Positions 53,605-62,160 are shown, counted from the first letter of the stretch. The stretch is 64,000 nucleotides of DNA from Serratia inhibens (GCF_003591175.1 NZ_QYYG01000001.1:496001-560000), one strand, 5' to 3'. Program-made: numbers and translations. The notes: generated by a model from the sequence alone, not told the origin.

Positions 53605-54468
53605 TTATATTTTGTAGCTTAACCCAAGTGAAATTACTGAGTTTTTATTATTCCCCACACCGCCCTTTGCATTCACAGTGCTGGTTATATTATCCATCAA
53701 GTTTATACTGCACCCAATTAACATTGATGTCGTGCTATGCCACTCTCTTTTATTTACATATCGACCTTTAGAATGAATAAAATCCTTTGAAAACCCCCAG
53801 TTTAAATTTACCTCCGGATTAACCGCAAATATGACCTTGCCAGAACCGGTATATACCTTATAGTTACTTGAAAATTTCTCTTTCGATATCCCATCCAAGA
53901 GCCCCAACGAAAAAGCAAGGACAATAGGATCATAAATCCAATTCAATGCTGTACCTAATGAGTAACTATTTACACTACCATTTTTTAAGTTGACGCCACC
54001 GAATAAAACCGTAAAATCTGAAATTTTATACATTTGATAACTTACACCGACGCCTGTACCATTAAATGTGTATTCATTCTTTGAAGAGTTTGTGCCATTT
54101 TCTGTTGAAAAATGGACGTTGACCCACTGTCCATTTAATGTTGTTGACAAGGAAAGGTTGTCGGTTATTCCATATACTCCTGAAAAATATCCAGACACCC
54201 CATTACTTTCCTTGTCGTATGAGAATGACGTTCTGTCAAAAACATACCTACCAGGCCCAATCTCGTTAATGTAAACACCGGAATGACTGCCATCACTACT
54301 ATTATTCAGGATATTGATGCCAGTGTTAATCGACCATTTCTTTTGTGTGGGAAGAAAGTCTTCAATCTTTAAAATTGATTTTGGTGATTCCATTACTGTT
54401 TTCATCGGTTCAGTATGCCCGGTAGGTATAGCCCCAAAAAAAAACAAAAAAATAAAGATAGTTTTCAT
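53605..54468 (-). CDS. Putative outer-membrane beta-barrel protein of the C39 operon
   Basis: A 287-residue exported protein: signal peptide about residues 1-19, then alternating amphipathic strands (WSINTGINIL, SYDKESNGVSGYFSGVYGI, SLSTTLNGQWVNVHF, GTGVGVSYQMYKI) to the last strand VISLGLSYKI, the usual barrel end although the final residue is Ile, not Phe. It is the first gene of the operon, behind AGGGAG. By analogy with FapF and other small barrels it may form the exit pore for the glycine-rich product. I do not recognise a specific family. Confidence 0.72.
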   Translation of the reverse strand: MKTIFIFLFFFGAIPTGHTEPMKTVMESPKSILKIEDFLPTQKKWSINTGINILNNSSDGSHSGVYINEIGPGRYVFDRTSFSYDKESNGVSGYFSGVYGITDNLSLSTTLNGQWVNVHFSTENGTNSSKNEYTFNGTGVGVSYQMYKISDFTVLFGGVNLKNGSVNSYSLGTALNWIYDPIVLAFSLGLLDGISKEKFSSNYKVYTGSGKVIFAVNPEVNLNWGFSKDFIHSKGRYVNKREWHSTTSMLIGCSINLMDNITSTVNAKGGVGNNKNSVISLGLSYKI

Positions 54469-54501
54469 GCCACTCCCTGTTAGTAGTCAATTCCATTATT
54501 T

Positions 54502-54520
54502 GATAATGATAATCGTTATC
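54502..54520. promoter_or_regulatory. Fur box upstream of the barrel-C39 operon
   Basis: GATAATGATAATCGTTATC matches the 19-bp Fur consensus at 18 positions. It is 34 bases before the barrel start codon, where Fur with iron would block transcription, so the operon should be switched on by iron limitation. Confidence 0.85.
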
Positions 54521-54803
54521 TTATTTTTACGTCAATAAAATAATTTAAAAAAAACACATAAATAATATGAATGAAATTACCATATATATCACAAATTATT
54601 ATTCAATAGTCACATTAAAACTATAAGGGCATTTAAAAAAATCAAATAAAACATTCACAGGCCAACCGGCCTTCCCTTCGTTAAATCATACCCCTGACTT
54701 AGTATTCCTTCTTTTCACCCAGCAAGTATTGCCAGTGCGGCTATATTCTGAATTTGCTTATTTTTATAAGGAAATCAGAATGTTGATTAATCCGATAAAG
54801 AAC

Positions 54804-54896
54804 CGGTGATCGGCCTGTGCCTGATCCTGTTGGGGAATATGGTGATGTTCACCAAACCTGGCATGTTCGCAGCCTTATGGCGACGGGCGGCGTAAG
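54804..54896 (+). repeat. Right copy of 93-bp direct repeat
   Basis: It matches 52013-52105 with one mismatch and contains the last EamA codons and stop, with no gene attached. It lies 13 bases before the convergent LacI stop at 54910, showing where the exporter gene ended before insertion. Confidence 0.95.
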
Positions 54897-54909
54897 CTAT
54901 CCTTCCCCT

Positions 54910-55950
54910 CTAACCATTGACGGAAGGCTCGTCGACCATGGCGAGATTAAACGGCGTCACCACACTTACCCTTGAGAACTCGTGGGTGACGATACTACCG
55001 GGAAGAAACCCGTGGTATTGCAGGATTGTCTGGAAGGCGCTGCGTGCGTCGCGTTGCAGATCGTGATCGATCACCGCATCTATTCTCTCCTGTGCCAGCA
55101 ATTGGCGGTTTTCGTGATCCAGATCGTGGCCGATAAACACAGCCAGCCGTCTCTGTTGGCGGCTAAAGGCTTCGACAATCGCGGAGTTACCCCCACCGAC
55201 GCTGTATACCGCATGAATATCCGGATAGCGCAGCAAGGTTTCTGTCACACGCTGCAACGTAGGCGCATGCACCCCCATCCCGCCGCTGATGTCCACCACA
55301 CTCAGGTGCGCAGCCCGTTCACGCAGCCATTGGCGAAAACCGCTCTCTCTTTCTTCCTCGCCGCGAAAACCCTGGCTACCGATCACCACCGCCACGCACT
55401 GTGGCTGCTGCGGCAACCAACGCGCCAGTAGATAGGCGGCAGTGCGGCCGGCGGCACGGTTATCCATGCCGATATAACCGATCCGCCTGCTTTGCGGCAG
55501 ATCCGTGACTATCGTCACCACCGGTATCCCCTGTTGCTGCAACAGGCCGACGCTGTCATTGAGTAATTGTTCATCGCTCACCTTCAGGATCACCCCGTAG
55601 GAACCCTGATTGCGGCAGCGTTCCAGCACCTGTAACAGTTCATCGGTATTGGCCTGCTCAAAAATATGGAAACGCAGCTGAATACGAAACGGCGCGAAGC
55701 TGCCGAGTTGGCTGCACAACGCTTCCGTTACCAAGCGGCTAAAGCGTTCCGGCGTATGCATCACTACGTCAATCGGCAGCGTGCGACCGCTGGCCAAGCT
55801 GTTATGGTGCTGGCTTTCCAAATCCTGTAACGCCTGTTCAATCCGCCTCAGCGTTTGTTGATGCACCTTGCCCCGCTGATGCAGCGCGCGATCGACCGTT
55901 GCCTTGCTGACGCCCGCCTGCGCAGCAATTTGCTTGATAGAGAATTTCAT
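54910..55950 (-). CDS. LacI-family transcriptional regulator
   Basis: A 346-residue protein. The N-terminus (FSIKQIAAQAGVSKATVDRALHQRGKV) is the LacI helix-turn-helix plus hinge. The C-terminal sugar-binding fold includes YGVILKVSDEQLLNDSVGLLQQQGIPVVTIVTDLP and IGYIGMDNRAAGRTAAYLL, the family-typical dimer and ligand region. GGAGGTG precedes the ATG. It is divergent from the SDR-dioxygenase operon across 137 AT-rich bases and likely represses it. Confidence 0.92.
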   Translation of the reverse strand: MKFSIKQIAAQAGVSKATVDRALHQRGKVHQQTLRRIEQALQDLESQHHNSLASGRTLPIDVVMHTPERFSRLVTEALCSQLGSFAPFRIQLRFHIFEQANTDELLQVLERCRNQGSYGVILKVSDEQLLNDSVGLLQQQGIPVVTIVTDLPQSRRIGYIGMDNRAAGRTAAYLLARWLPQQPQCVAVVIGSQGFRGEEERESGFRQWLRERAAHLSVVDISGGMGVHAPTLQRVTETLLRYPDIHAVYSVGGGNSAIVEAFSRQQRRLAVFIGHDLDHENRQLLAQERIDAVIDHDLQRDARSAFQTILQYHGFLPGSIVTHEFSRVSVVTPFNLAMVDEPSVNG

Positions 55951-56087
55951 CGCACCTCCAATTGAGGTCTTTTTGAGGTTTCAGTGAGGTTTTGTTAATC
56001 AAATGTAGATGCTAGGGTTATTAATAGCAACAGACCACAAAAATAACCATTTGATTTTAATATAAAAAAAATACCGAGGTTGATGCG

Positions 56088-56939
56088 ATGAGCGAAAATG
56101 TAAACAGTATATTTTCCGGCAACTACTACGTGGTGACCGGCGCCACTCAGGGGCTGGGGGCGGCAGTGGCGCAATTGCTGGCAGAGCGCGGTGCAGCCGG
56201 GCTGATGCTTTGCGGCCGCAATAGTCAGGCAGGAGCGGCCCAGGCGGACAAGCTGCGCGCCACTGGCTGTGACGCCCACTTTATCACCGCGGATATTGCC
56301 GAACCGGCGGTTTGTCGTAACGTCATCACCGAGGCGGAACGCCGCTTTGGTACCTTGCACGGTTTGGTCAACTGCGCCGGCATGTCCGATCGTGGAACAA
56401 TACTCGACACCACGCCAGAACTGTTCGACGCCATCTTCGCCGTCAATATCCGTGCCCCCTTCTTCCTGATGCAAGAGGCCATCAAGGTGATGATCAAACG
56501 CCGGGTGGCCGGTACGATAGTCAATATCATCACCATCACCGCCCACGGCGGCCAGTCGTTTTTGGCGCCTTATGCCGCATCGAAAGGCGCGTTGACCACG
56601 CTGACCAAAAACGTCGCCTTTAGCGCCATGCGCAACCGTATCAGGGTGAACGGCCTGAACATCGGCTGGATGGATACACCGCATGAACATGAGATCCAGC
56701 GCCAGTATCATGACGCCGACGAAGACTGGTTGGCGCAGGCCGAACGGGAACAACCCTTTGGCCGTCTGTTAAAAACTCGGGAAGTGGCGCGCGCGGTGGC
56801 TTTCTTGCTGTCTGAGGAATCCGGCATGATGACAGGTGCGGTTATCGACTTCGATCAGGGAGTGATCGGCTGCGGTGACGGCGGTTCACCAAAACCGGAA
56901 CGGCCGTTGAGCCTGGCAGCGGGAGAACATCATGACTGA
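56088..56939 (+). CDS. Short-chain dehydrogenase/reductase (SDR)
   Basis: A 283-residue classical SDR. TGATQGLGAAVAQLL (residues about 18-32) is the cofactor Rossmann motif, NCAGMS the NNAG-like element, and Y..SKGAL (YAASKGAL near 164) the YxxxK catalytic pair. It ends with GAVIDFDQGVIG. The next gene overlaps it by 8 bases and encodes a phytanoyl-CoA-dioxygenase-like oxygenase, so the two act in one pathway, probably oxidation of a sugar-like or hydroxylated compound. The LacI gene is divergent. Confidence 0.9.
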   Translation: MSENVNSIFSGNYYVVTGATQGLGAAVAQLLAERGAAGLMLCGRNSQAGAAQADKLRATGCDAHFITADIAEPAVCRNVITEAERRFGTLHGLVNCAGMSDRGTILDTTPELFDAIFAVNIRAPFFLMQEAIKVMIKRRVAGTIVNIITITAHGGQSFLAPYAASKGALTTLTKNVAFSAMRNRIRVNGLNIGWMDTPHEHEIQRQYHDADEDWLAQAEREQPFGRLLKTREVARAVAFLLSEESGMMTGAVIDFDQGVIGCGDGGSPKPERPLSLAAGEHHD

Positions 56940-58089
56940 CACCCTGTTTTTACAGCCGGACGCTCTCTCGGCGAATGCCTTTAGCCTATTATGTGAGCAA
57001 TCGCTAACATTGAGCGATTATCCGCTTGCTGCCGAAGCGGAAAAAAACGTGCTGATTTATCACAATGCCGCGCTGCTGGAACCTGTCCAGAGCGATAAAA
57101 TCGCCGTGCTGAGCGAACTGCATCGGGCTCTTTCCACTGGCCCCGGCGTACTGGTCATCAAAGGAGCCTATCCCGACTCAGAGGTGATTGAGCGGCACAA
57201 CCGGGTTTTCGACGCCATTTTTCAGCAGGAAGCGGCCAGAGGGAACGCAGGTGATCACTTTTCTGCCGCCGGCAATAATGGCCGCATCTGGAATTCGCTG
57301 CAAAAAACCGCCGAGCAGGATGCCGGCTCCTTCATCGAATACTATTCCAATCCCACGCTGGCGCTGGTTAGCGAAGCCTGGCTCGGCCCCTGGTATCAAA
57401 TGACTGCGCAGGTGAACGTAGTCCGCCCCGGCGGTAAGGCGCAGCAACCACACCGCGATTACCATTTGGGCTTTCAGGAAAACCGCGATGTGCAGCGCTT
57501 TCCGCTGCCGTTACAGCTATTGTCGCAGTATTTGACGCTACAGGGCGCGGTGGCGCATTCGGCGATGCCGCTGGAGTCCGGCCCAACGCAACTGCTGCCG
57601 TTTTCTCAACAATATCCGGGGGGGTACCTGGCCTGGCGGCAACCGGAGTTTATAGACTATTTCCGGCAGCATGCGGTGCAGTTGCCACTGGCACAGGGCG
57701 ATGCGTTGTTCTTTAACCCGGCGCTGTTCCATGCCGCCGGCAATAACGTTACTCGTGACCATGTGCGTATCGCCAACCTGCTGCAGGTTTCATCGGCGTT
57801 TGGCAAGCCGATGGAAACCGTCAACCGGCTACGCCTGCTGCAACTGATCTATCCGGCGCTGCGCCAGCGTTATCAAAACGAGCAATTGCATGGTGCGGAG
57901 CTGGCGGCATTGGTCGCGGCTGCGGCGGACGGCTACTCCTTTCCCACCAATCTGGACAGCGATCCGCCGCTGGCTGGTCTGGCACCACAGACGCAACAGC
58001 AATTGCTTTTGCACGCCCTGCAAGAAGACTGGAATGCCGAATATTTCAACCAGCAGTTGGAACGCCAACAGCGTTTGCGCAGCGCCTGA
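56932..58089 (+). CDS. Phytanoyl-CoA-dioxygenase-like Fe(II)/2-oxoglutarate oxygenase
   Basis: A 385-residue protein with the PhyH double-stranded beta-helix. The iron triad is H-x-D in QQPHRDYH (about residues 173-177) and the distal His in NPALFHAAGNN; DHVRIAN carries the Arg that binds 2-oxoglutarate. Further support is PLESGPTQLLPFSQQYPGG and ALFFNPALF. It would hydroxylate a small substrate using O2 and 2-oxoglutarate. It is coupled to the SDR gene by an 8-base overlap and governed by the LacI-type protein. The substrate is unknown. Confidence 0.87.
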   Translation: MTDTLFLQPDALSANAFSLLCEQSLTLSDYPLAAEAEKNVLIYHNAALLEPVQSDKIAVLSELHRALSTGPGVLVIKGAYPDSEVIERHNRVFDAIFQQEAARGNAGDHFSAAGNNGRIWNSLQKTAEQDAGSFIEYYSNPTLALVSEAWLGPWYQMTAQVNVVRPGGKAQQPHRDYHLGFQENRDVQRFPLPLQLLSQYLTLQGAVAHSAMPLESGPTQLLPFSQQYPGGYLAWRQPEFIDYFRQHAVQLPLAQGDALFFNPALFHAAGNNVTRDHVRIANLLQVSSAFGKPMETVNRLRLLQLIYPALRQRYQNEQLHGAELAALVAAAADGYSFPTNLDSDPPLAGLAPQTQQQLLLHALQEDWNAEYFNQQLERQQRLRSA

Positions 58090-58101
58090 CACCGGAGTAT
58101 T

Positions 58102-58839
58102 TCAGCAGGCTACAGTGCCCTGCTGAATGACAAAATGGTCGTGCTGCAACCGACAGGCCCTGTCGTCTGCATCAGTTGCCAGACAGAGTTCGACGTCGGC
58201 GACGAACCCGCGTTCAATCAACTCGCGCGCTGAGCTGCACTGACGCAATGCAGTCGCAGGCAACGCATGGAAGCTTGCTGCCGCCGCCAGTGCCTCCGGC
58301 GACGGGTTTCTTTCTGGCAGTTGGGCGATGATCCCGCCAGCGACCAGCCAATCCTCAAGAGCCGGTCGCAGGCTGCCGTCCGGCCATTTTTCGCCGCTGG
58401 GGATTACCAATATGTTTCGATACGCTGCACAGGCAATGGCTGTCGCTTTAAGGTTGCGCAGGCAGGCGCAGAATACCGCAGCCCCTGAGTCTCGAGCCTT
58501 AAAAGCCAACGAAGAACCATTGGGGGACGGGAGCACCAGCTTGGTCTGCGCAGGAATATTGACCAACGAGAGTGGCGAAAGCGAATACCCTGCGCCATCA
58601 AAACGCCGGGTGTTGCTAGCCGTTACCGCGCCTAGCTTGCTTGCATAATCCTTGGCCGAGTCATCTTTCCATGCATAGGGATAGACGCTGGCTCCCCGTT
58701 TGGTTGCCACGCTGACACAGGTTGAAAACGACATCACATCGACAATGATGACGCAATCAACGTCGCCCGCCATATGCTCGATGGCGTTTGATCCCCACTC
58801 AAGACGAATATCGAATGGAAGTTGCGAAAAATAGCCCAT
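58102..58839 (-). CDS. 2-phosphosulfolactate phosphatase-like protein (ComB family)
   Basis: A 245-residue protein. IIVDVMSFSTCVSVATKRGASVYPY near the N-terminus and LVLPSPNGSSLAFKARDSG are ComB signatures (acidic metal site and P-x-P-N-G-S); LEDWLVAGGIIAQLP follows. ComB removes phosphate from 2-phospho-3-sulfolactate in coenzyme M synthesis, but members of this family are common in bacteria without that pathway. No comA or comC gene is nearby. It starts immediately after the stop of a truncated upstream gene, so its operon has been broken. Confidence 0.82.
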   Translation of the reverse strand: MGYFSQLPFDIRLEWGSNAIEHMAGDVDCVIIVDVMSFSTCVSVATKRGASVYPYAWKDDSAKDYASKLGAVTASNTRRFDGAGYSLSPLSLVNIPAQTKLVLPSPNGSSLAFKARDSGAAVFCACLRNLKATAIACAAYRNILVIPSGEKWPDGSLRPALEDWLVAGGIIAQLPERNPSPEALAAAASFHALPATALRQCSSARELIERGFVADVELCLATDADDRACRLQHDHFVIQQGTVAC

Positions 58840-58995
58840 CTACGGCTCCATAACGAAAAAGAAAGAGCGAAACATCGGATGATATGACACCTCCGCGCCA
58901 TGAATAACAACCCCGTCCCCCGCAATACCAGACGGCAACGCCGGCAACTTTTCTATCATCAGTTCCCGTAGCAGGCGTGGATGGTCAAGTCGCGA
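58840..58995 (-). pseudogene. 3' fragment of a gene formerly upstream of the ComB-like gene
   Basis: An open frame reading SRLDHPRLLRELMIEK and ending FFFVMEP with TAG directly before the ComB ATG. It breaks at the transposase remnant at about 58990. Only about 50 codons survive, and I cannot identify the protein. The tight stop-start junction with ComB argues for a former operon. Confidence 0.55.
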
Positions 58996-59299
58996 TTAAT
59001 CGTTGACCTGCGCAACAACCCCTTTGGAAGTTTAACCCGTCCCTGAGCACCATGCTCTTCAAGCAACTGAATGGCACGAGTCGTGGACAGATGACGGCCT
59101 GCTTTATTGGTGGTGCGTAATTTCAATGCAGCGATCGGTTCACAATAGTGTTCGAGTTCGGGCGGTGGTGACGGAAATGCCATACAGCAGCGCTATCGCG
59201 GTGATCTGGGCCGTGCTTCGGGCTTTTTGGTGGGGCGGTCAAGCGTTGCCGCAGTTGCAACAGAGAGTTGGTAGGAATGGCCTTACGCCAGCGGCTCAT
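58990..59299 (-). pseudogene. Frameshifted 5' remnant of an insertion-sequence DDE transposase
   Basis: Three pieces of one protein lie in three frames: TNSLLQLRQRLTAPPKS from about 59299, then TAQITAIALLYGISVTTAR (a helix-turn-helix), then LEHYCEPIAALKLRTTNK and GRHLSTTRAIQLLEEHG up to LPKGLLRRSTINRDL. This is the usual N-terminus of IS481/Mu-like transposases. At least two frameshifts and loss of the catalytic part make it inactive. It abuts the broken gene at 58995, suggesting the element caused the damage. Confidence 0.8.
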
Positions 59300-59354
59300 C
59301 GCGGTCTAGCACACGATAGACAGAAGGCCCGGCCGATCCCCATTTACGGCGCAG

Positions 59355-60014
59355 TTACAACAGCTGAGCTTCTATCCTGTTTAATCCCTTGCCCTTATTT
59401 TTCCGCGACAGCTTCACCTGCCCTATTTCACCCGTGTTTGATACGTGAGTCCCGCAACAGGCCATTCTGATACCGGCACAGCACCAAATCCTTAGGTCAT
59501 CCTGAAATTCAAATTTCACCGGATGCCCCTGCCGGATAAAATCATTCACTTCCAGCTCAAGAACGGAGAGCGAACTGGGATCAAGGTTTTTTGCCAACAG
59601 ATAGTCGGTACGATCCTTCAGGCAGTTCACAAATGACCCTTCAACGGACAGGAAATCCGGGCTTCTGCTGAGAAAATATTCGACAAGATGACTGGCCGTA
59701 TGCAGACGCATGGTGTTCAGCCTGCGGGCCCTGTCAATTTTACCGTTGATGAGCTGTCCCACCGCGAAGCCATCCACGTTCAGATAATGCTTAACAGATG
59801 CGCTGAAATCCAGCCTTCCTTCCTCTGTCGTGTCAACCTGTACTGCTGTGACTTCCCGGCCCTCTATGAAGCCTATATCGTAATCCTGATTTCCAGACAG
59901 CGGATAGAACAACGTCTGGTCAAGAACTATGTACTCATCGCCGATGAACGTAATCCTTGCCTGAAACTCATGTTCATATGGCTTTTCATCAAACAGTCTT
60001 TTTGTAGTTAACAT
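59355..60014 (-). CDS. AlaX-like alanyl-tRNA editing-domain protein
   Basis: A 219-residue free-standing editing domain. Zinc ligands are H105 and H109 (HTASH) and C186 and H190 (CCGTH), with the GDEYIVLDQTLFYPLSGNQ beta-barrel start. AlaX proteins hydrolyse mischarged Ser- or Gly-tRNA(Ala). It is the last of four genes, 10 bases after a LysO-like exporter gene, behind two PLP enzymes. In that setting it may protect the producing cell by deacylating tRNA charged with the operon's amino acid product; this role is inferred. Confidence 0.88.
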   Translation of the reverse strand: MLTTKRLFDEKPYEHEFQARITFIGDEYIVLDQTLFYPLSGNQDYDIGFIEGREVTAVQVDTTEEGRLDFSASVKHYLNVDGFAVGQLINGKIDRARRLNTMRLHTASHLVEYFLSRSPDFLSVEGSFVNCLKDRTDYLLAKNLDPSSLSVLELEVNDFIRQGHPVKFEFQDDLRIWCCAGIRMACCGTHVSNTGEIGQVKLSRKNKGKGLNRIEAQLL

Positions 60015-60024
60015 AATGAGACTC

Positions 60025-60960
60025 TTAAAGAGAATAAAAAAATGGAATCAGGAAAGGTACGATGATCGTGATAATGCCACCTGAGAGTAAGGCCACCGGA
60101 ACGTAGGATACGCCGCAGTGCTTCTCGATGATGGGCAGAGTGACATCCATGGCCGTGGCACCGGCCACGCCGATCGCAATATTGCCGTTTCCTAACCTTG
60201 AGAGCGTCGGAATAAGCAGCAGGGCAATGGCCTCCCGGAAGAGATCGCAGAGGAAAGCTACCGAGCCTAAAAGCGGGTCCCCCATTTTGGTGAATAAAAT
60301 CCCCGAAAGTGTGTACCAGCCGAAACCGGAACTGACCGCCAGGCTGTGCGTAAGGGACAGGGGTAAAAAGACTGAAACAGCGGCCGCGCCGATATAGGAC
60401 GCGAGCACGGTGAAACATGTCATTATGATGTTCGTCCGGTTAAGGAAGATTTCACGAAGATTAAGCCCTGCATAAGAAAGCTTTACCGCAATGACGAAGA
60501 TCAGCAGATATAGCAGCCAGGAAATAACCGGGTCATAATCCATATCGGGTATAACCCTGAAAAAACCGGCCAGGAATCCTATTATTACCAGCCCTGCCAG
60601 GAGAAGTGGATCTTTTATATAGCCCATGATGTCGAATGCAGCTGCTTGACCGGAGTTAAGCGAATTTTTCTCTCCGCCTTCGGGCCGCGTACGAAGATGA
60701 AATATTTTTAACACGATCGCTATCGAGAGCGAGGATGCTGTGGCGATACACAGAGCATTGATCCCCACCAGGCTGAGTTTATCCATAATGTCCGGGATCA
60801 GCCCAACGGTAATCCCCATCAAAATGAGCAGGGCGTAAAGGCAGGCGTTTGAAACCTTCTCAACCGCGCTGATACCAAGATGAGAATAAAATTTCTTAAA
60901 ATTAAATCCCAGGATAAAAGCTATCAGAATAGGAAAAAGATTGATAAATGCAAGATACAT
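60025..60960 (-). CDS. LysO/YbjE-family amino acid exporter
   Basis: A 311-residue protein with eight to ten spans. The C-terminal part, LAVSSGFGWYTLSGILFT, LGSVAFLCDLFREAIALLLIP and GVAGATAMDVTLPIIEK, corresponds closely to the remembered E. coli LysO, which exports lysine and the toxic analogue thialysine. The N-terminal part is more diverged. It starts 3 bases after the stop of the decarboxylase-like gene, so they are co-translated. It is most likely the exporter of the amino acid or amine made by the two upstream enzymes. Confidence 0.86.
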   Translation of the reverse strand: MYLAFINLFPILIAFILGFNFKKFYSHLGISAVEKVSNACLYALLILMGITVGLIPDIMDKLSLVGINALCIATASSLSIAIVLKIFHLRTRPEGGEKNSLNSGQAAAFDIMGYIKDPLLLAGLVIIGFLAGFFRVIPDMDYDPVISWLLYLLIFVIAVKLSYAGLNLREIFLNRTNIIMTCFTVLASYIGAAAVSVFLPLSLTHSLAVSSGFGWYTLSGILFTKMGDPLLGSVAFLCDLFREAIALLLIPTLSRLGNGNIAIGVAGATAMDVTLPIIEKHCGVSYVPVALLSGGIITIIVPFLIPFFYSL

Positions 60961-60963
60961 AAA

Positions 60964-62160
60964 TTAGTCCAGTACGCAGGTGGAAATGATGTCGTCAAAA
61001 TTTTCAGCGCGGCGAATAACTTTTATCTCTCCATTTTTTTTCAGGAGGTATTCCGCCGGTCTGACGCGGGAGTTGAAATTAGAGCTCATGGAGAACCCGT
61101 AGGCTCCTGTATCTTTAATGCAAATTAAATCTCCGACTTCCGTTTCAGGCAGGGTTCTCTGTCTGGCGAAAATGTCGCCGGACTGGCAAAGATTCCCTGC
61201 AATATCGTAAACCATTTTTTTCTGCTGCCCTGCCGACATGTTCTCAATATCGTGCCAGGCGTCATAATAGAAGCAGCGCGGAAAATGGTTATGGCCGGTG
61301 TCGAGGCCGATAAAGTTTCGCGAGGATGTGTGTTTTACCGAACAGACCCGGCTGATCAGCATACCGGCCCCTGCAACGACATACCGGCCAGGCTCGATAA
61401 TGAACCTGGTAGCCAAGTCCAGATCGTAAGTTTCCCTTAACTCGTTCAGTGCAACATGTATGGCACTGATATCGTAAGAGCAATGCGTCACATAATCATA
61501 GCCGAAGCCCCCGCCAAAATTGATGAATTTAAGGGAGGAGAAGCTTTTTGCAAGTTCAGCCATTATTCTCGCGTTTTCAATGTAGTTAGTAACCTCCATT
61601 TCACCCGATCCGGTATGCGAGTGTAAGCCTTCTATCACCACCGATGCCGTCTTACAAATTGCTTTTGCTTCCTCGAGTTCGGAAAGAAGAATTCCGAACT
61701 TGGACAGCTCACCATTCGTGATGACTTTTGCTGAATGACCTGCCCCCACCCCTGAGTTGACTCTCAGGCTGATACCGATGCCTGGATGTTTCCCGGTTAC
61801 CATACACAGCGCATCAAGCGAGCCAACGGTGATATTCACACCGGCGCGTATCGCCATCTCGATCTCATCAGCCGTCAGGCAATCTGAATTATAGTATATG
61901 TTTTCAGGAGGAACGCCGGATAAAGCCGCAATTCTTATTTCTTCGACAGAGCACGCATCAACTCCGAAACCTGAAGCTGCCAGGGCTTTTATAATTTGTG
62001 GATTAGAGTTCGCTTTCATTGCGTAGAGAAGCGTATAAGCCGGCTCCCGGAAGCAATCCTTCAGCGCTGTTACCCGGTTTTCTATTTCAGTTTCACTGTA
62101 GATATAAAAAGGCGTCTCAGTATCGTCGCAGAAGGTACGTATATTTTTACATAATTCCAT
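60964..62160 (-). CDS. Diaminopimelate-decarboxylase-like PLP enzyme (fold type III)
   Basis: A 398-residue enzyme of the LysA group. K49 in YAMKANSNP forms the PLP aldimine, HSHTGSGE gives the His and phosphate loop, GGGFGYD and EPGRYVVAGAG are further cofactor contacts, and C325 in LCQSGD is the conserved catalytic Cys of the second subunit. DAP decarboxylase removes CO2 from the D-centre of meso-diaminopimelate; relatives such as SbnH act in siderophore synthesis. Its own substrate is probably the product of the PLP synthase encoded 2 bases upstream. Confidence 0.9.
   Translation of the reverse strand: MELCKNIRTFCDDTETPFYIYSETEIENRVTALKDCFREPAYTLLYAMKANSNPQIIKALAASGFGVDACSVEEIRIAALSGVPPENIYYNSDCLTADEIEMAIRAGVNITVGSLDALCMVTGKHPGIGISLRVNSGVGAGHSAKVITNGELSKFGILLSELEEAKAICKTASVVIEGLHSHTGSGEMEVTNYIENARIMAELAKSFSSLKFINFGGGFGYDYVTHCSYDISAIHVALNELRETYDLDLATRFIIEPGRYVVAGAGMLISRVCSVKHTSSRNFIGLDTGHNHFPRCFYYDAWHDIENMSAGQQKKMVYDIAGNLCQSGDIFARQRTLPETEVGDLICIKDTGAYGFSMSSNFNSRVRPAEYLLKKNGEIKVIRRAENFDDIISTCVLD

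Larger units (their letters stand above)
52106..54803. mobile_element. AT-rich genomic insert bounded by a 93-bp direct repeat
   Basis: The 2.7-kb segment is far more AT-rich than its surroundings and lies between the two copies of the EamA 3' end. It carries only the four-gene minus-strand operon and its Fur box; 54521-54803 is non-coding and AT-rich, with nothing recognisable. No integrase or transposase is inside. The simplest reading is insertion at or beside the 3' end of the exporter gene, with the duplicated end restoring the gene, as islands that use a gene end as attachment site do. Homologous recombination after a tandem duplication is an alternative. Confidence 0.75.

Noticed and set aside
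52013-54896. Repeat pair read as a transposon target-site duplication
   Set aside because: 93 bases is far longer than any target duplication, and no transposase or terminal inverted repeat was seen.
58102-58839. ComB-like gene as evidence for coenzyme M or taurine synthesis with the nearby PLP genes
   Set aside because: ComA and ComC are missing, and a transposase remnant separates it from the PLP operon; the ComB family is broad, so the link is too thin.
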